This document shows positions 18,278-26,366 of a stretch of DNA of 64,000 bases, piece after piece. Position 1 is the stretch's first letter. The number at the start of each line of letters is the position of its first letter. The notes beneath the pieces were generated by a model, which was given only the letters and a program-made list of their open reading frames with translations, was not told the DNA's origin and did no database searches. The DNA is from Paenibacillus lycopersici. Lineage in GTDB: Bacteria; Bacillota; Bacilli; Paenibacillales; Paenibacillaceae. A program made the translations under genes and the position numbers. The DNA lies in contig NZ_CP048209.1 of assembly GCF_010119935.1 (NCBI RefSeq), forward strand, positions 4,777,001-4,841,000, given 5' to 3'.

Positions 18278-19717
18278 ATGGAAGATCGTGACAGTCGGCA
18301 AGTGCGGGAAAATCGGGATGGTCGGAGAGGTTGGGAAGGGTTCGAGGGGCGCGATGACCAGGAAGTGCGAGATGACCGCGTTGGGCTTGAGGGGGGTGGT
18401 GGGCTCCAGGGGCGTAATGGACTCCATGGAGATGATGGGCTTGAAAGGCGCGATCAGCTCGATGTACGCGTACGCAATGGGCTCGAACAACATGAGCGCG
18501 ATGATCAGGAAGTGCGAGATGACCGCGTTGGGCTTGAGGGGCACGATGGGCTCGCGGGGCGTAATGGACTCCATGGAGATGATGGGCTTGAAAGGCGCGA
18601 TCAGCTCGTTGTACGCGTACGCAATGGGCTCGAACAACATGAGCGCGATGATCAGGAAGTGCGAGATGACCGCGTTGGGCTTGAGGGGCACGATGGGCTC
18701 GCGGGGCGTAATGGACTCCATGGAGATGATGGGCTTGGTTGGCTTGATGGGTGCAATGCACTCCATGGGCACGATAGGCTCGATGAGCACAGTGGGCTCG
18801 AGGGTCTCCATGGGCTCGATGAGCTCGATGAGCGTAATGGGCTCGGGGGGCTCCATGAGCGCAATAGACGCAATGAGCGCACCGGCCTTGACGGTTGTAA
18901 CGCCCAGCCTCAGACTACCCATTTATCGCCAGAGCAGCTACGTCAATTCAAGGAGGAAGGCTACTTAATCGTGCGGGGCTTGTTCAGCGGCGAAGACGTG
19001 CGAGCGATCCGGGATACGTTCATGGCGATCCAGACCCGTGGCAAGCTACCGGGTTACTTCGAACCCGCTAGCCCGGAGGAAGCAAACGGCGATCCGCTTC
19101 TGCTGTATCCGCGCATTCTGTATCCGCACCGGGTACTCGCGCTTGCCCGCAAGTACATGCTCGATCCGCGCGTCGTCAATGTTCTCGCCGAACTGATGGA
19201 AGAAGAACCGCTTGCCGCGCAGAGCATGTTCTACTTCAAGCCCCCGGGATCGCGCGGTCAGGCGCTGCATCAGGACAACTACTATTTGCGCGTGGAACCG
19301 GGCACCTGCATCGCCGCGTGGACGGCAATCGACGCATGCGACCAGGAGAACGGCGGCCTTGTCGTCGTACCGAACACCCAGCGCCTCGACATACAATGCC
19401 CGCACGAAGCCGACCCCGCCGTCTCCTTCTTCCGCGACGAGGTCGACGTGCCTGAGGGCAGCGTTGTTGTGCCGGCGAACATGCAGGCGGGCGACGTGCT
19501 GTTCTTCAACGGGAGCACCATTCACGGCTCCTACCCCAACTACTCTGCGGATCGCTTCCGCCGTTCGTTCATCTGCCATTACGTCGGCGAATCAACGCTG
19601 CGGCTCGGCCACCATATCCACGACGACCTCCACAACCGGCATGGAGACATCATCACGGTGCAGCGGAACGAAAGCCCCGGTCCGTGCGGCGTAGCGTTCG
19701 AAGGAGCACCGCATTAA
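18278..19717 (+). CDS. Phytanoyl-CoA dioxygenase (PhyH) family protein with repeat-encoded N-terminal extension
   Basis: A 479-residue open frame. Residues from about 212 on are a PhyH-type Fe(II)/2-oxoglutarate oxygenase: metal ligands H331-x-D333 (HQDNYY) and H416 (STIHGSYPN), with R427 placed to bind 2-oxoglutarate. Residues 1-208 are low complexity, rich in Asp, Gly, Arg and Leu, and are encoded by 147-bp DNA repeats. No ATG, GTG or TTG was found in frame between the last repeat (GTG at 18660) and the ATG at 19021, which is already inside the domain. AAAGGA about 11 bases before ATG 18278 supports the long form. The substrate is unknown. Confidence 0.72.
   Translation: MEDRDSRQVRENRDGRRGWEGFEGRDDQEVRDDRVGLEGGGGLQGRNGLHGDDGLERRDQLDVRVRNGLEQHERDDQEVRDDRVGLEGHDGLAGRNGLHGDDGLERRDQLVVRVRNGLEQHERDDQEVRDDRVGLEGHDGLAGRNGLHGDDGLGWLDGCNALHGHDRLDEHSGLEGLHGLDELDERNGLGGLHERNRRNERTGLDGCNAQPQTTHLSPEQLRQFKEEGYLIVRGLFSGEDVRAIRDTFMAIQTRGKLPGYFEPASPEEANGDPLLLYPRILYPHRVLALARKYMLDPRVVNVLAELMEEEPLAAQSMFYFKPPGSRGQALHQDNYYLRVEPGTCIAAWTAIDACDQENGGLVVVPNTQRLDIQCPHEADPAVSFFRDEVDVPEGSVVVPANMQAGDVLFFNGSTIHGSYPNYSADRFRRSFICHYVGESTLRLGHHIHDDLHNRHGDIITVQRNESPGPCGVAFEGAPH
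18354..18740. repeat. 147-bp tandem repeats under the PhyH N-terminus
   Basis: Copies begin at 18354, 18501 and 18648; the third is partial. Copies two and three are almost identical, while copy one carries a few substitutions. From 18735 to 18890 the sequence continues as shorter G-rich, roughly 15-base patterns (ATGGGCTCGATGAGC-like). All three plus-strand frames and at least one minus-strand frame stay open, as expected for a repeat whose length is a multiple of three. Confidence 0.9.
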
Positions 19718-19775
19718 TGCGGATGGGAAGGGCGGCTTGACATGAGCCTACAGGCAAGTTACGAGGTTACCGCGA

Positions 19776-19807
19776 GCATTCCATGAGCTGGTTTGCTCAT
19801 GGAATGC
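19776..19807 (+). terminator. Hairpin after the PhyH gene
   Basis: A perfect 13-bp stem (GCATTCCATGAGC with GCTCATGGAATGC) around a six-base loop lies 58 bases past the PhyH stop. It has no T-tract, so it may be an mRNA 3' stabiliser or a factor-dependent terminator. Confidence 0.55.
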
Positions 19808-19861
19808 ATTCGCTGCGGGGCATGGTGCGCTTTCCCCCCAGTATTCTTGTCTTCTCGGCAA

Positions 19862-20812
19862 CTTCGCGGGCGAAGCTGACCGGTCCAGGGCCGAATTCCT
19901 GCTGCGGCGGCAACTTTCCGGGCGAACCTGAATGGTCCAGAGCCGAATTCTTGCTGCGGCGGCAACTTTCCGGGCGAGACTGAACGGTCCAGAGCCGAAT
20001 TCCTGTCGCGGCGGCAGCTTCGCTGGCGAACCTGAACGGGCCAGGGCCGAATTCTTGCTGCGGCGGCAACTTTCCAGGCGCGACTGCCATGCTCAGGACC
20101 GAGTTCCTGTCGCGGCGGCAACTTTTCGAGCGAACCTGACCGGTTCTGAGTGGAATTCCTGTCGTAGCAGCAACTTTCCAGGCGAGACTGCCATGCTCAG
20201 GACCGAATTCCTGTCGCGACGGCAACTTTTCGAGCGAACCTGACCGGGTCTGAGTGGAATTCCTGTCGTAGCAGCAACTTTCCAGGCGCGACTGCCATGC
20301 TCAGGACCGAATTCCTGTCGCGGCGGCAACTTTTCGGGCGAACTTGACCGGTTCTGAGTGGAATTCCTGTCGTAGCAGCAACTTTCCAGGCGCGACTGCC
20401 ATGCTCAGGACCGAATTCCTGTCGCGGCGGCAACTTTTCGGGCGAACCTGACCGGTTCTGAGTGGAATTCCTGTCGTAGCAGCAACTTTCCAGGCGCGAC
20501 TGCCATGCTCAGGACCGAATTCCTGTCGCGGCGGCAACTTTGCGGGCGAACCTGACCGGTTCTGAGTGGAATTCCTGTCGTAGCAGCAACTTTCCAGACG
20601 CGACTGCCATGCTCAGGACCGAATTCCTGTCGCGGCGGCAACTTTGCGGGCGAACCTGACCGGTTCTGAGTGGAATTCCTGTCGTAGCAGCAACTTTCCA
20701 GGCGCGACTGCCATGCTCAGGACCGAATTCCTGTCGTGGCGGCAACTTTGCGGGCGCGACTGCCATGCTCAGGACCGAATTCCTGTCGCGGCGGCAACTT
20801 TGCGGTCCGTAT
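19862..20812. repeat. 52-bp tandem repeat array, about 18 units
   Basis: A 52-base unit repeats through the whole interval. From about 20089 two variants alternate, A (CAGGACCGAATTCCTGTCGC...) and B (CTGAGTGGAATTCCTGTCGT...), giving a 104-base higher-order period. The shared core of every unit is GAATTCCTG, a GC-rich dozen bases, then GGCAACTTT. The first units (19862-20088) are more diverged. Open frames on both strands are by-products of the repetition: they have no ribosome binding sites and cross unit borders in changing frames. Confidence 0.93.
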
Positions 20813-20819
20813 CGGGATC

Positions 20820-21020
20820 ATTTGCCCCAGAATTCCTTCCCGCAGGCAGCTTTTTGCGGCCACTTGAGCGCTGCGGCCCGAAATTCCTTCCCGTAGGCAG
20901 CTTTTCGCGGCCACTCAGGCGCTGCGACCCAGAATTCCTTCCCGCAGGCAGCTTTCGCGGCCACTTGAGCGCTGCAGCCCGGAATTCCTTCCCGTGGGCA
21001 GCTTTTCGCGGCCACAACTT
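20820..21020. repeat. 51-bp tandem repeat, four units
   Basis: Directly after the 52-bp array, a related unit appears four times with AATTCCTTCCC at 20831, 20882, 20933 and 20983. Its core is GAATTCCTTCCCGNNGGCAGCTTTTCGCGG. The same family recurs, in the same orientation, at 29660-29985. Confidence 0.9.
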
Positions 21021-21104
21021 CCTCGACGGACCAGGCCGGGTCGTGCGCGCGTAATGCCTGTCCCGGGCTACCTATCGCTTGCCGCGGCAGCCTACACCGC
21101 GCGC

Positions 21105-21275
21105 GATGCCCTCCGCGCTCCGCATCAGTCTTCGCCTCCCATGCAATGCTCTCCATGCTCCACATCAGCCCACGCCTCGCACTGCGCGGTGCTCTCCGCG
21201 CTCCACATCAGCCCACGCCTCGCACCGCGCGATGCTCTCCACACACCGCATCAGCCCTCGCCGCGTGCAATACTC
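21105..21275. repeat. Imperfect 42/43-bp tandem repeat
   Basis: Four imperfect copies of a C-rich unit containing CTCCRCATCAGCCC and CGCCTCGC recur every 40-43 bases (ATCAG at about 21124, 21164, 21207 and 21249). Nothing here looks like a gene. From 21275 to 21385 there is only spacer before the stop of the glycosidase gene. Confidence 0.65.
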
Positions 21276-21385
21276 TCGCGCGAGCCGCAGCGGCGCATCC
21301 AACGCCAAACCGGGCCGCCGAAAAAATCGGCGGCCCCGCGGCCCGGCATTCGCCGCTCCCTATCCTCCGCCCGCTTCACGGACGC

Positions 21386-22501
21386 CTACTCGCGGAACGT
21401 CGCCTTCACCGCTTCCAGGTATCCATACCCGTACAAATCATCCGGCTGCAGGTAGCTCGTCTCCGTCCATTCGTTCCAGCTGTTGACGGTGATGAGCGGC
21501 GGCTGACCCGGATGTCTGTCGGCGTACGCCTTGGCCAACTCCAGCGCCTGCTTCACGTTGGCCGGCGTATTGTTCTTCACGACGCCGGGCCGGAATTCCT
21601 GAAACCGCGGATTGTTGTCCCAGCCGATGGACACATGCGGGAAATACGGGATGTCGTAGGTCCGGTCGATGCGCTCCCATTCCCGGATGACGTCCTCCAT
21701 GATGTCCCCGTAATCGCGGTCGATGTCGGCAAAATGCACGTATTGATAGTGGGACATGCTGTCGAATCCAAGCAGCTTGACCACTTCGCTCGTCGTCGCC
21801 GCTTTGCCGCCGTCGACGCCGCTCAGATTGAAGCTCCGCTCGCTCCACATCGTCAGCTGCAGATGCAAGCCGGGAAGTCCCTCTTCGACCGCACGGTCCC
21901 GGAACCATTGGAACGCCTCTTTCGTCGCTTCGGCGCCGCCAAGGCCCTTCATGAGATTGGCCAAATCGTAGATCATGAACACCGGCTTCCCGTCGATCGT
22001 GTAATACGACAGATGCTTGAAATACTCCATGATCAGCCGGTTCGCGATCCGCTCGAACTCGGGGCGGTCGACCGCCGCTTCCCAGATGACCGTATCCTGC
22101 ATATGCGACAAGCGAATGTCCCACGTATGATTCACGTCATGGTTCGCCCACATCAAGTAGAACTTCACCCGGTCGTTGTTCCTTGCCTTCAGGTAGCCGT
22201 TATTCAGGCATTGCTCCAGAAAAGGCCGTTTGTCGTACCAGTACCAGTCGTAGATGAACACGTTGACCCCGTGATCCGCCGCGGCGTCGATCTGCATTTC
22301 CATCACGTACGGATCCGCTTCGTTGACATAGCCCCACAGCGGCTTCCGCGGCCAGTTATGCTCCGGATACTTCTTGACGGCGTTCTTCACCGACTGCCAT
22401 TCGCCATAGCCTTCGGGCCAAAACATGCGTGTTCTCGGTTCGTCGCCCGTATAGGCCGGCCAGACATATGCGGCTACGTCGTAGTTTTGCTCTTTGCTCA
22501 A
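21386..22501 (-). CDS. GH99-like / WbsX-family glycoside hydrolase-like protein
   Basis: A 371-residue protein without a signal peptide, so probably cytoplasmic. It opens with AAYVWPAYTGDEPRTRMFWPEGYGEWQSV and contains WGYVNEADPYVMEMQIDAAADHGVNVFIYDWYWYD, the hallmark of the WbsX/GH99-like family (TIM-barrel proteins related to endo-mannosidase/endo-mannanase GH99), and ends with LITVNSWNEWTE. The start is taken at TTG 22501, because AGGAGGG lies six bases before it. It is the last gene of the third importer operon and would act on the imported glycan, perhaps mannose-containing. Confidence 0.85.
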   Translation of the reverse strand: MSKEQNYDVAAYVWPAYTGDEPRTRMFWPEGYGEWQSVKNAVKKYPEHNWPRKPLWGYVNEADPYVMEMQIDAAADHGVNVFIYDWYWYDKRPFLEQCLNNGYLKARNNDRVKFYLMWANHDVNHTWDIRLSHMQDTVIWEAAVDRPEFERIANRLIMEYFKHLSYYTIDGKPVFMIYDLANLMKGLGGAEATKEAFQWFRDRAVEEGLPGLHLQLTMWSERSFNLSGVDGGKAATTSEVVKLLGFDSMSHYQYVHFADIDRDYGDIMEDVIREWERIDRTYDIPYFPHVSIGWDNNPRFQEFRPGVVKNNTPANVKQALELAKAYADRHPGQPPLITVNSWNEWTETSYLQPDDLYGYGYLEAVKATFRE

Positions 22502-22576
22502 TGGACACCCTCCTGATTTCCAACATATCCATGCGATTGGCTTACTGCCGGTACCGGCCTTCAAAGCAGAGAAGCG

Positions 22577-23467
22577 TTATCCCTTCACGCTGCCCATTAC
22601 GATGCCTTTCATGAAATACTTCTGCAGAAACGGATAAATGGCCAAAATCGGCGCGGCCGCGATGAAGATCTGCGCCGACTTCAGCGTCCGGTCGGACACC
22701 TGCGACAGCATCTTGAGCTCCTCCGGCGTGGCGGTCGTGAACAACGACATGTCGCGGTTGACGATAATCGTCTGCAGGTAGGACTGCAGCGGATAATGAT
22801 GCGGCGAGCTCATGAGAATAAGCCCGTCGAACCAGGAATTCCAATGGCCCACGCAGGTGAACAGCACGAGCGTCGCGAGCGCCGGCTTCGAGAGCGGCAG
22901 ATAGATCCGGCCGAGAATCGTCCAATGGCCCGCGCCGTCCATGAAAGCCGATTCCCCGATTTCCTTCGGCAGCTGGCGGAAGAAGTTCAGCAGGATGAGC
23001 ACGTTGAAGATGGGCACCGCCCCCGGCAGAACGAGCGCCCATACCGAATCCATCAAGCCCAGCTGCTTGATCGTCATATACCACGGAATGAGGCCGCCGC
23101 TGAAAATCATCGTGATGAACAAGTACCACGCATAGACGCTCCTTCCGTACAGGTCGCTGCGTTCCTTCGACAGCGGATAGGCCGCGCAGACCGTCAGCAG
23201 CATGTTGACCGAGAGGCCGATCGCGACGCGCTTCAGCGTAACGAGGAACGAGTCGAGAAACTGCGGGCTGTTGAGCGCGTATTTATACGAGCTCAAATTC
23301 ATGTCGACCGGCCACAGCGTGACCTCGCCCGCCGCCGCCGAGGTGCTGCTGCTGAAGGACACGGCCAGCACATGGATGATCGGGAAGATGCAGAGCAGCG
23401 CGCAGGCGACAAGGAAGACGTAGTTGGCGCTTTCGAATATTTTGCCGCCCAAGGTCCGGTGATGCAT
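22577..23467 (-). CDS. Carbohydrate ABC transporter permease (LplC/MalG type)
   Basis: A 296-residue permease of the subfamily used for complex oligosaccharides (LplC/YtcP). The EAA loop reads ESAFMDGAGHWTILGRIYLPL and the tail is KGIVMGSVKG. The ATG in MHHRTLGGK is chosen because GGGG lies eight bases upstream. It follows the LplB-type gene by 16 bases. As in the other LplABC-type systems here, no ATPase gene is present. Confidence 0.94.
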   Translation of the reverse strand: MHHRTLGGKIFESANYVFLVACALLCIFPIIHVLAVSFSSSTSAAAGEVTLWPVDMNLSSYKYALNSPQFLDSFLVTLKRVAIGLSVNMLLTVCAAYPLSKERSDLYGRSVYAWYLFITMIFSGGLIPWYMTIKQLGLMDSVWALVLPGAVPIFNVLILLNFFRQLPKEIGESAFMDGAGHWTILGRIYLPLSKPALATLVLFTCVGHWNSWFDGLILMSSPHHYPLQSYLQTIIVNRDMSLFTTATPEELKMLSQVSDRTLKSAQIFIAAAPILAIYPFLQKYFMKGIVMGSVKG

Positions 23468-23483
23468 AGGATTCGCCCCTTTG

Positions 23484-24431
23484 TCAGAATATGCGGTAGC
23501 CTGCGAACTTAGAGGCAAGCTTGTAGCCCGTGACGATGAACAAGAACGACACGACCGATTTGAACAGCCCGACCGCGGTCGCCACGCCGTATTGGCTGTT
23601 CAGCAAGCCGATCCGGTAGACGAACGTATCCAGTATGTCGCCGGTCTTGTAGACGACGGGACTGTACAGGTTGAACACCTGCTCGAAGCCGGCGTTCAGT
23701 ACGTTGCCGAGGCTGAGCGTCGCCATCAGCACGACGATCGGCATGATGCCCGGAACCGTCACGTGCAGCACTTGACGGAACCGGCTGGCGCCGTCCATGA
23801 CGGCGGCTTCGTAGAGCGTGCCGTCGATGGACGTGATCGCCGCCAAATAGATGATCGTCCCGTAGCCGAACTCCTTCCAGACGTCGGTCCCGACCAGGAT
23901 ATACGGGAATAATTTCTCATTGGCGAGGAAGAAGATCGGCTCGAGCCCCATCCCCTTCAGCATGAAATTGATGATTCCGTCGGCCGGCGACAAAATATCG
24001 ACCAGGATGCCCGACAGGATAACCCAGGACAAGAAATGCGGGATATAAATCAACGTTTGAATGGTCCGCTTCACGAAGCTGCGACGGATCATGTCGAGCA
24101 GAATCGCGAAGACGACCGGCACGAGCAGCCCGAAGACGATTTTGAGCAGCGCGATATAGATCGTGTTCCAGAGCACGTGCATCGTCTCCGGCATCGCGTA
24201 GACATAGTCGAAATTGTCGAGACCGACGAACTTGGAGCCGAAGAACCCTTTCGTCGGATTGTAGTTCTGGAACGCGATCAGGATGCCGACCATCGGATAG
24301 TAGCTGAATACCGCGACCAGCGCGATGCATGGAAGCAGCATGAGATGCATGGGAAGCTGCTGCCTGAGTTTGGCCGCGGCGCGCGCGCGCTTGGCGCCGC
24401 CGGCAGGGGCCACGGATTGTCGATTCGCCAT
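23484..24431 (-). CDS. Carbohydrate ABC transporter permease (LplB type)
   Basis: A 315-residue permease. The basic N-terminus precedes a helix (MHLMLLPCIALVAVFSYYPMVG), followed by the LplB-typical GILIAFQNYNPTKGFFGSKFVGLDNF. The EAA loop is EAAVMDGASRFRQVLHVTVPGI. It pairs with the downstream LplC-type permease and the upstream binding protein. Confidence 0.94.
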   Translation of the reverse strand: MANRQSVAPAGGAKRARAAAKLRQQLPMHLMLLPCIALVAVFSYYPMVGILIAFQNYNPTKGFFGSKFVGLDNFDYVYAMPETMHVLWNTIYIALLKIVFGLLVPVVFAILLDMIRRSFVKRTIQTLIYIPHFLSWVILSGILVDILSPADGIINFMLKGMGLEPIFFLANEKLFPYILVGTDVWKEFGYGTIIYLAAITSIDGTLYEAAVMDGASRFRQVLHVTVPGIMPIVVLMATLSLGNVLNAGFEQVFNLYSPVVYKTGDILDTFVYRIGLLNSQYGVATAVGLFKSVVSFLFIVTGYKLASKFAGYRIF

Positions 24432-24528
24432 TCCCTGTTACACTCCCTAAACGTTAATAGCCGGCGGAACGGCGAATGCGTTCATCCGTTCGGCCGGCTT
24501 CCTTGCCGTATCGCCGCGCAGCTTGCGC

Positions 24529-26265
24529 TTACTTGGCCGCGTTGACTTCCTTCGTAATGTCGTCGCCGCCGAGCTTCTTCCATTTCGTTACGTACGAATC
24601 GAATTCATCGACGGGCGCCTTGCCCATGATGATCTTCGTGAACGTCTCGTCGCGCATCTGCTTGAGCGTGGCGCCCTTCTGCGTGGCCGATTCCGTATCC
24701 GCTTTGATATAGCCGTTCTGCTGGAACAGATTGTTCGTATTGTAGTAGTCGATGACGCTGAACGCGCTGTTGTCCGGACCGGACCAGGCATAGGCGCTCC
24801 AGAGCTTGTTGTCGCCGTTCTTGTACTGCTGGATCTGCTCGACGTTGTCCTTGACCCAGTAATTGTCCGTCGCCGACTGGTCGTTATCCTTGAAGAACTT
24901 GTTCACGCTCTGATGGATGAACAGGTTCTGCTGCGGATAGAACGAGGTCATCGTGGCCAGCTGGAAATTCTGGTCCGGCTTCGTGTCCTGCTCGCCGTTC
25001 TTGCCGTGGTACGCGGGATCGAAGTTCGGGCTGAGGGCAGGATCCTTGTCGTAGAAATAGTTGTACAGCTTGATCGCCGCTTCCGGATTCTTCATGTTCT
25101 TGTTGATGACGTAGAACGTGCTTGCGGAGCCATTAATCATCGGCTTGGCGGGGTCGCCGTCCGCGGAGACGATCGGGAACGCCTGCCAATCCGCCTTCGG
25201 ATCCTTGTTCTTCGCGTCCTGCAGCGGATAGAACGGCAGGTAATGCTGGCCGAAGATCATGCCCACCTTGCCGGCCGTGACCGATTCGGCGACCTTCGCG
25301 GAGTCCTTGACCGAGAACTCCTGATCGATGTAGCCGTTCTTGTACATCTCCGCCAGCTTGCCGAGCGCGGTCTTGATCTGCGGCTGCACGCCGCCGAAGA
25401 CCAGGTTCCCCGAGCCGTCGTCGACCCAGCCGTTCGCGTAGCCGTGATAGCTTTCGAAGAAGCCGTCGAGCGTCGCGAAGCCGCCGAGCAGATCCTTCAC
25501 GAGCCCGAGGCCGAACGTGTCGTTCGCGCCGTTCTTGTCCGGATCGTTCTTCGTGAACGCTTCGGCGAGCTTCATGACGTCGTCCATCGTCTTCGGCGGC
25601 TGCAGGCCGAGATTGCTCAGCCAATCCGCCCGGATCCAAATCATCGACGCCCCGTCGATCGCCCCGTTCAACTGCGGAAGCCCCATCAGCTTGCCGCCGA
25701 CGGTGGCCTGATCCAGGCCGATGTGCTTGTCGGCTTCCATCATCTGCTTCGTGAAATCGGACGCGTTGTCGTCGAACAGCTTCGTAATGTCCATCGCCAC
25801 GCCGCTGTCGACCAGCATCTTGAATTGGCGCGCGTTGGCGGGAATGATGTCCGGCAGATCGTTCGCGGAGATGGCGACGTTCATCTTCTGCTCCATCTGC
25901 GCGCCCGGCACGGTCCACAGGTAATTCACCTTGATGCCCAGCTCCTTCTCGTAGCTGCGCGTCCAAATATTATTAGTAACCACGTCGGCCTGGATGGCGA
26001 CGGCTTTCTGCACCTGATCGCTCAGGCCCATGACCGAGGTAACCGTTATTGGCGGGTTGTAGACGCCGTTCGAATCGCCTGCATTCGCGGCGGTTGCGCC
26101 TCCGGCGTTGTCTGCCGCCGTCTGGTTCGCTTGCGTATTCGCCGCGTTCCCCGTATTGGCGGCGCTTTCATTATTCGACGCCGCATTGTTTCCGCATGCG
26201 GAGAGTGCCAGGACGGCTGCCGTCAGAACGGGAAGTTGAAGCAGTTTGACGTGCTTTTTATTCAT
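24529..26265 (-). CDS. Extracellular solute-binding lipoprotein (LplA/YtcQ type)
   Basis: A 578-residue lipoprotein, the large size typical of LplA-type proteins that bind oligosaccharides. The lipobox is ALSAC (cysteine at about 24), followed by an Asn/Ala-rich linker to about residue 60. In the mature region PKTMDDVMKLAEAFTKNDPDKNGANDTFGL is the characteristic DPDxNG calcium-loop-like segment of this family. The start is the ATG at 26265, with GGGG about seven bases upstream. It opens the third importer operon. Confidence 0.94.
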   Translation of the reverse strand: MNKKHVKLLQLPVLTAAVLALSACGNNAASNNESAANTGNAANTQANQTAADNAGGATAANAGDSNGVYNPPITVTSVMGLSDQVQKAVAIQADVVTNNIWTRSYEKELGIKVNYLWTVPGAQMEQKMNVAISANDLPDIIPANARQFKMLVDSGVAMDITKLFDDNASDFTKQMMEADKHIGLDQATVGGKLMGLPQLNGAIDGASMIWIRADWLSNLGLQPPKTMDDVMKLAEAFTKNDPDKNGANDTFGLGLVKDLLGGFATLDGFFESYHGYANGWVDDGSGNLVFGGVQPQIKTALGKLAEMYKNGYIDQEFSVKDSAKVAESVTAGKVGMIFGQHYLPFYPLQDAKNKDPKADWQAFPIVSADGDPAKPMINGSASTFYVINKNMKNPEAAIKLYNYFYDKDPALSPNFDPAYHGKNGEQDTKPDQNFQLATMTSFYPQQNLFIHQSVNKFFKDNDQSATDNYWVKDNVEQIQQYKNGDNKLWSAYAWSGPDNSAFSVIDYYNTNNLFQQNGYIKADTESATQKGATLKQMRDETFTKIIMGKAPVDEFDSYVTKWKKLGGDDITKEVNAAK

Positions 26266-26293
26266 GCGCGATCCCCTTTTTCGATCCATATTT

Positions 26294-26307
26294 ACAGCGG
26301 CCGCTGT
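26294..26307. promoter_or_regulatory. Perfect 14-bp palindrome at the transcription start
   Basis: ACAGCGGCCGCTGT is self-complementary throughout and begins seven bases downstream of the predicted -10 box, where transcription would start. It may be an operator or a 5'-end hairpin. Confidence 0.5.
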
Positions 26308-26313
26308 GACTTT

Positions 26314-26341
26314 ATTATAGAAAGCCGTGAAGCGCTTTCAT
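26314..26341 (-). promoter_or_regulatory. Predicted promoter of the third importer operon
   Basis: On the minus strand, ATGAAA (26336-26341), a 16-base spacer and TATAAT (26314-26319) form a sigma-A type promoter about 50 bases before the binding-protein ATG. The -35 overlaps TGAAAGCGCTTCA, close to a CcpA site but one base short of the consensus spacing. Confidence 0.6.
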
Positions 26342-26366
26342 ATCATCATTTCTTTACGGGAAGGAA

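Noticed and set aside
18233..18922. Minus-strand Pro/Ile/Glu repeat protein
   Set aside because: Only an open frame by repetition; no start signal and no domain, so it is reported as an observation, not a gene.
19862..20812. CRISPR array
   Set aside because: Units are contiguous without unique spacers, the period is constant at 52 bases, and no cas gene is nearby.
19759..21165. Many overlapping open frames on both strands (for example the repeated KVAATTGIPL-type peptides) that could be read as a repeat protein family
   Set aside because: They follow the DNA repeats, lack ribosome binding sites, exist in several frames at once and break at unit boundaries of 52 bases.
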